A stretch of DNA of 5,788 nt, from contig CAJMNP010000063.1 in the NCBI GenBank assembly GCA_905214895.1, positions 1-5,788 of the forward strand. Reading direction: 5' to 3'. Every line of letters begins with the position of its first letter. Positions within the stretch are counted from its first letter, which is position 1. This DNA is from an uncultured bacterium (GTDB lineage Bacteria > Actinomycetota > Coriobacteriia > Coriobacteriales > Coriobacteriaceae). Below the pieces are notes generated by a model that saw only the letters and a list, made by a program, of their open reading frames with translations, did no database searches and was not told where the DNA came from. Made by a program: the position numbers and the translations under genes. Below are positions 5,655 through 5,788 of the stretch, one piece after another.

Positions 5655-5788
5655 ATGACCGCAACCGCCAGTCGAACCACCAACCGCAGACCCGAGCTTT
5701 TGGCGCCCGCCGGAGGGCCCGAGCCCTTTGCCGCCGCACTCGCCGCCGGGGCAGACGCCATCTACTGCGGCATGGGCAGCTTCAACGC
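5655..5788 (+). CDS. Peptidase U32 family protein, N-terminal 44 residues (gene continues beyond the window)
   Basis: The frame opens at an ATG at 5655-5657 and runs off the right edge. AAAGG (5644-5648) lies six bases before the start. After a 12-residue polar leader the protein reads PELLAPAGGPEPF and then AALAAGADAIYCGMGSFN. This is the standard start of the U32 family (ELLAPAG ... ALAAGADAVYxG ... FN). Members include collagenase-like proteases and RNA- or ubiquinone-hydroxylation proteins such as RlhA, TrhP and UbiU/UbiV. With only 44 residues the subfamily cannot be told, and the catalytic or Fe-S cysteines are not in view. It is divergent from ridA across 286 bases. Confidence 0.88.
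   Translation, partial: MTATASRTTNRRPELLAPAGGPEPFAAALAAGADAIYCGMGSFN

Noticed and set aside
5369..5761. Upstream extension of the ridA frame (131 extra codons)
   Set aside because: RidA proteins start at MSK. The extension crosses the leader hairpin and the divergent U32 gene, and the ribosome binding site at 5375-5380 fixes the start at 5368.
1..5788. CRISPR arrays, tRNA or rRNA genes, insertion sequences, phage genes
   Set aside because: No regularly spaced repeats, no cloverleaf-like gene, no transposase or terminal inverted repeats with target duplications were seen. The window looks like ordinary chromosomal metabolic DNA.

Overview
The window comes from a GC-rich bacterium with strong G/C preference at third codon positions. 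The gene set and protein style suggest a gut actinobacterium of the Coriobacteriia, with Collinsella as my best guess. This is an inference from composition and recognisable protein families, since no ribosomal or other phylogenetic marker is present. The layout has two halves: a purine-associated gene cluster with its probable regulator, and a ridA / peptidase U32 pair.

On the minus strand, from a promoter near 3950 towards position 1, lie three genes. They are an NCS2-family nucleobase permease (2465-3859), the amidohydrolase ssnA (914-2269) and the start of ygfK (1-764, cut by the window edge). ygfK encodes a large flavin/Fe-S oxidoreductase of the dihydropyrimidine-dehydrogenase type. The ssnA-ygfK pair with a purine permease is a signature of the anaerobic purine / uric-acid degradation cluster, known from Escherichia coli and from gut anaerobes. 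No xanthine dehydrogenase or ygeX/ygeY/ygeW gene is visible, so the rest of the pathway must lie to the left of the window or elsewhere. The two gaps inside the cluster (195 and 149 bases) hold several GC-rich hairpins without U-tracts, which may set relative expression of the genes.

A 352-base AT-rich gap (3860-4211) separates the permease from a divergent YheO/DauR-type regulator (4212-4868). The gap holds a good sigma-70-like promoter for the permease, and a Fur-box-like sequence sits inside that promoter. The regulator is the natural candidate to control the cluster, perhaps by sensing a purine or a degradation product.

A bidirectional terminator (4923-4961) closes the regulator and the convergent ridA gene (4991-5368). 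RidA destroys reactive enamines/imines such as 2-aminoacrylate. That intermediate is expected if the purine pathway runs through a diaminopropionate ammonia-lyase, which gives a possible functional link. ridA has a 5' leader with a 16-base-pair imperfect inverted repeat. The window ends in the first 44 codons of a plus-strand U32-family peptidase gene (from 5655).
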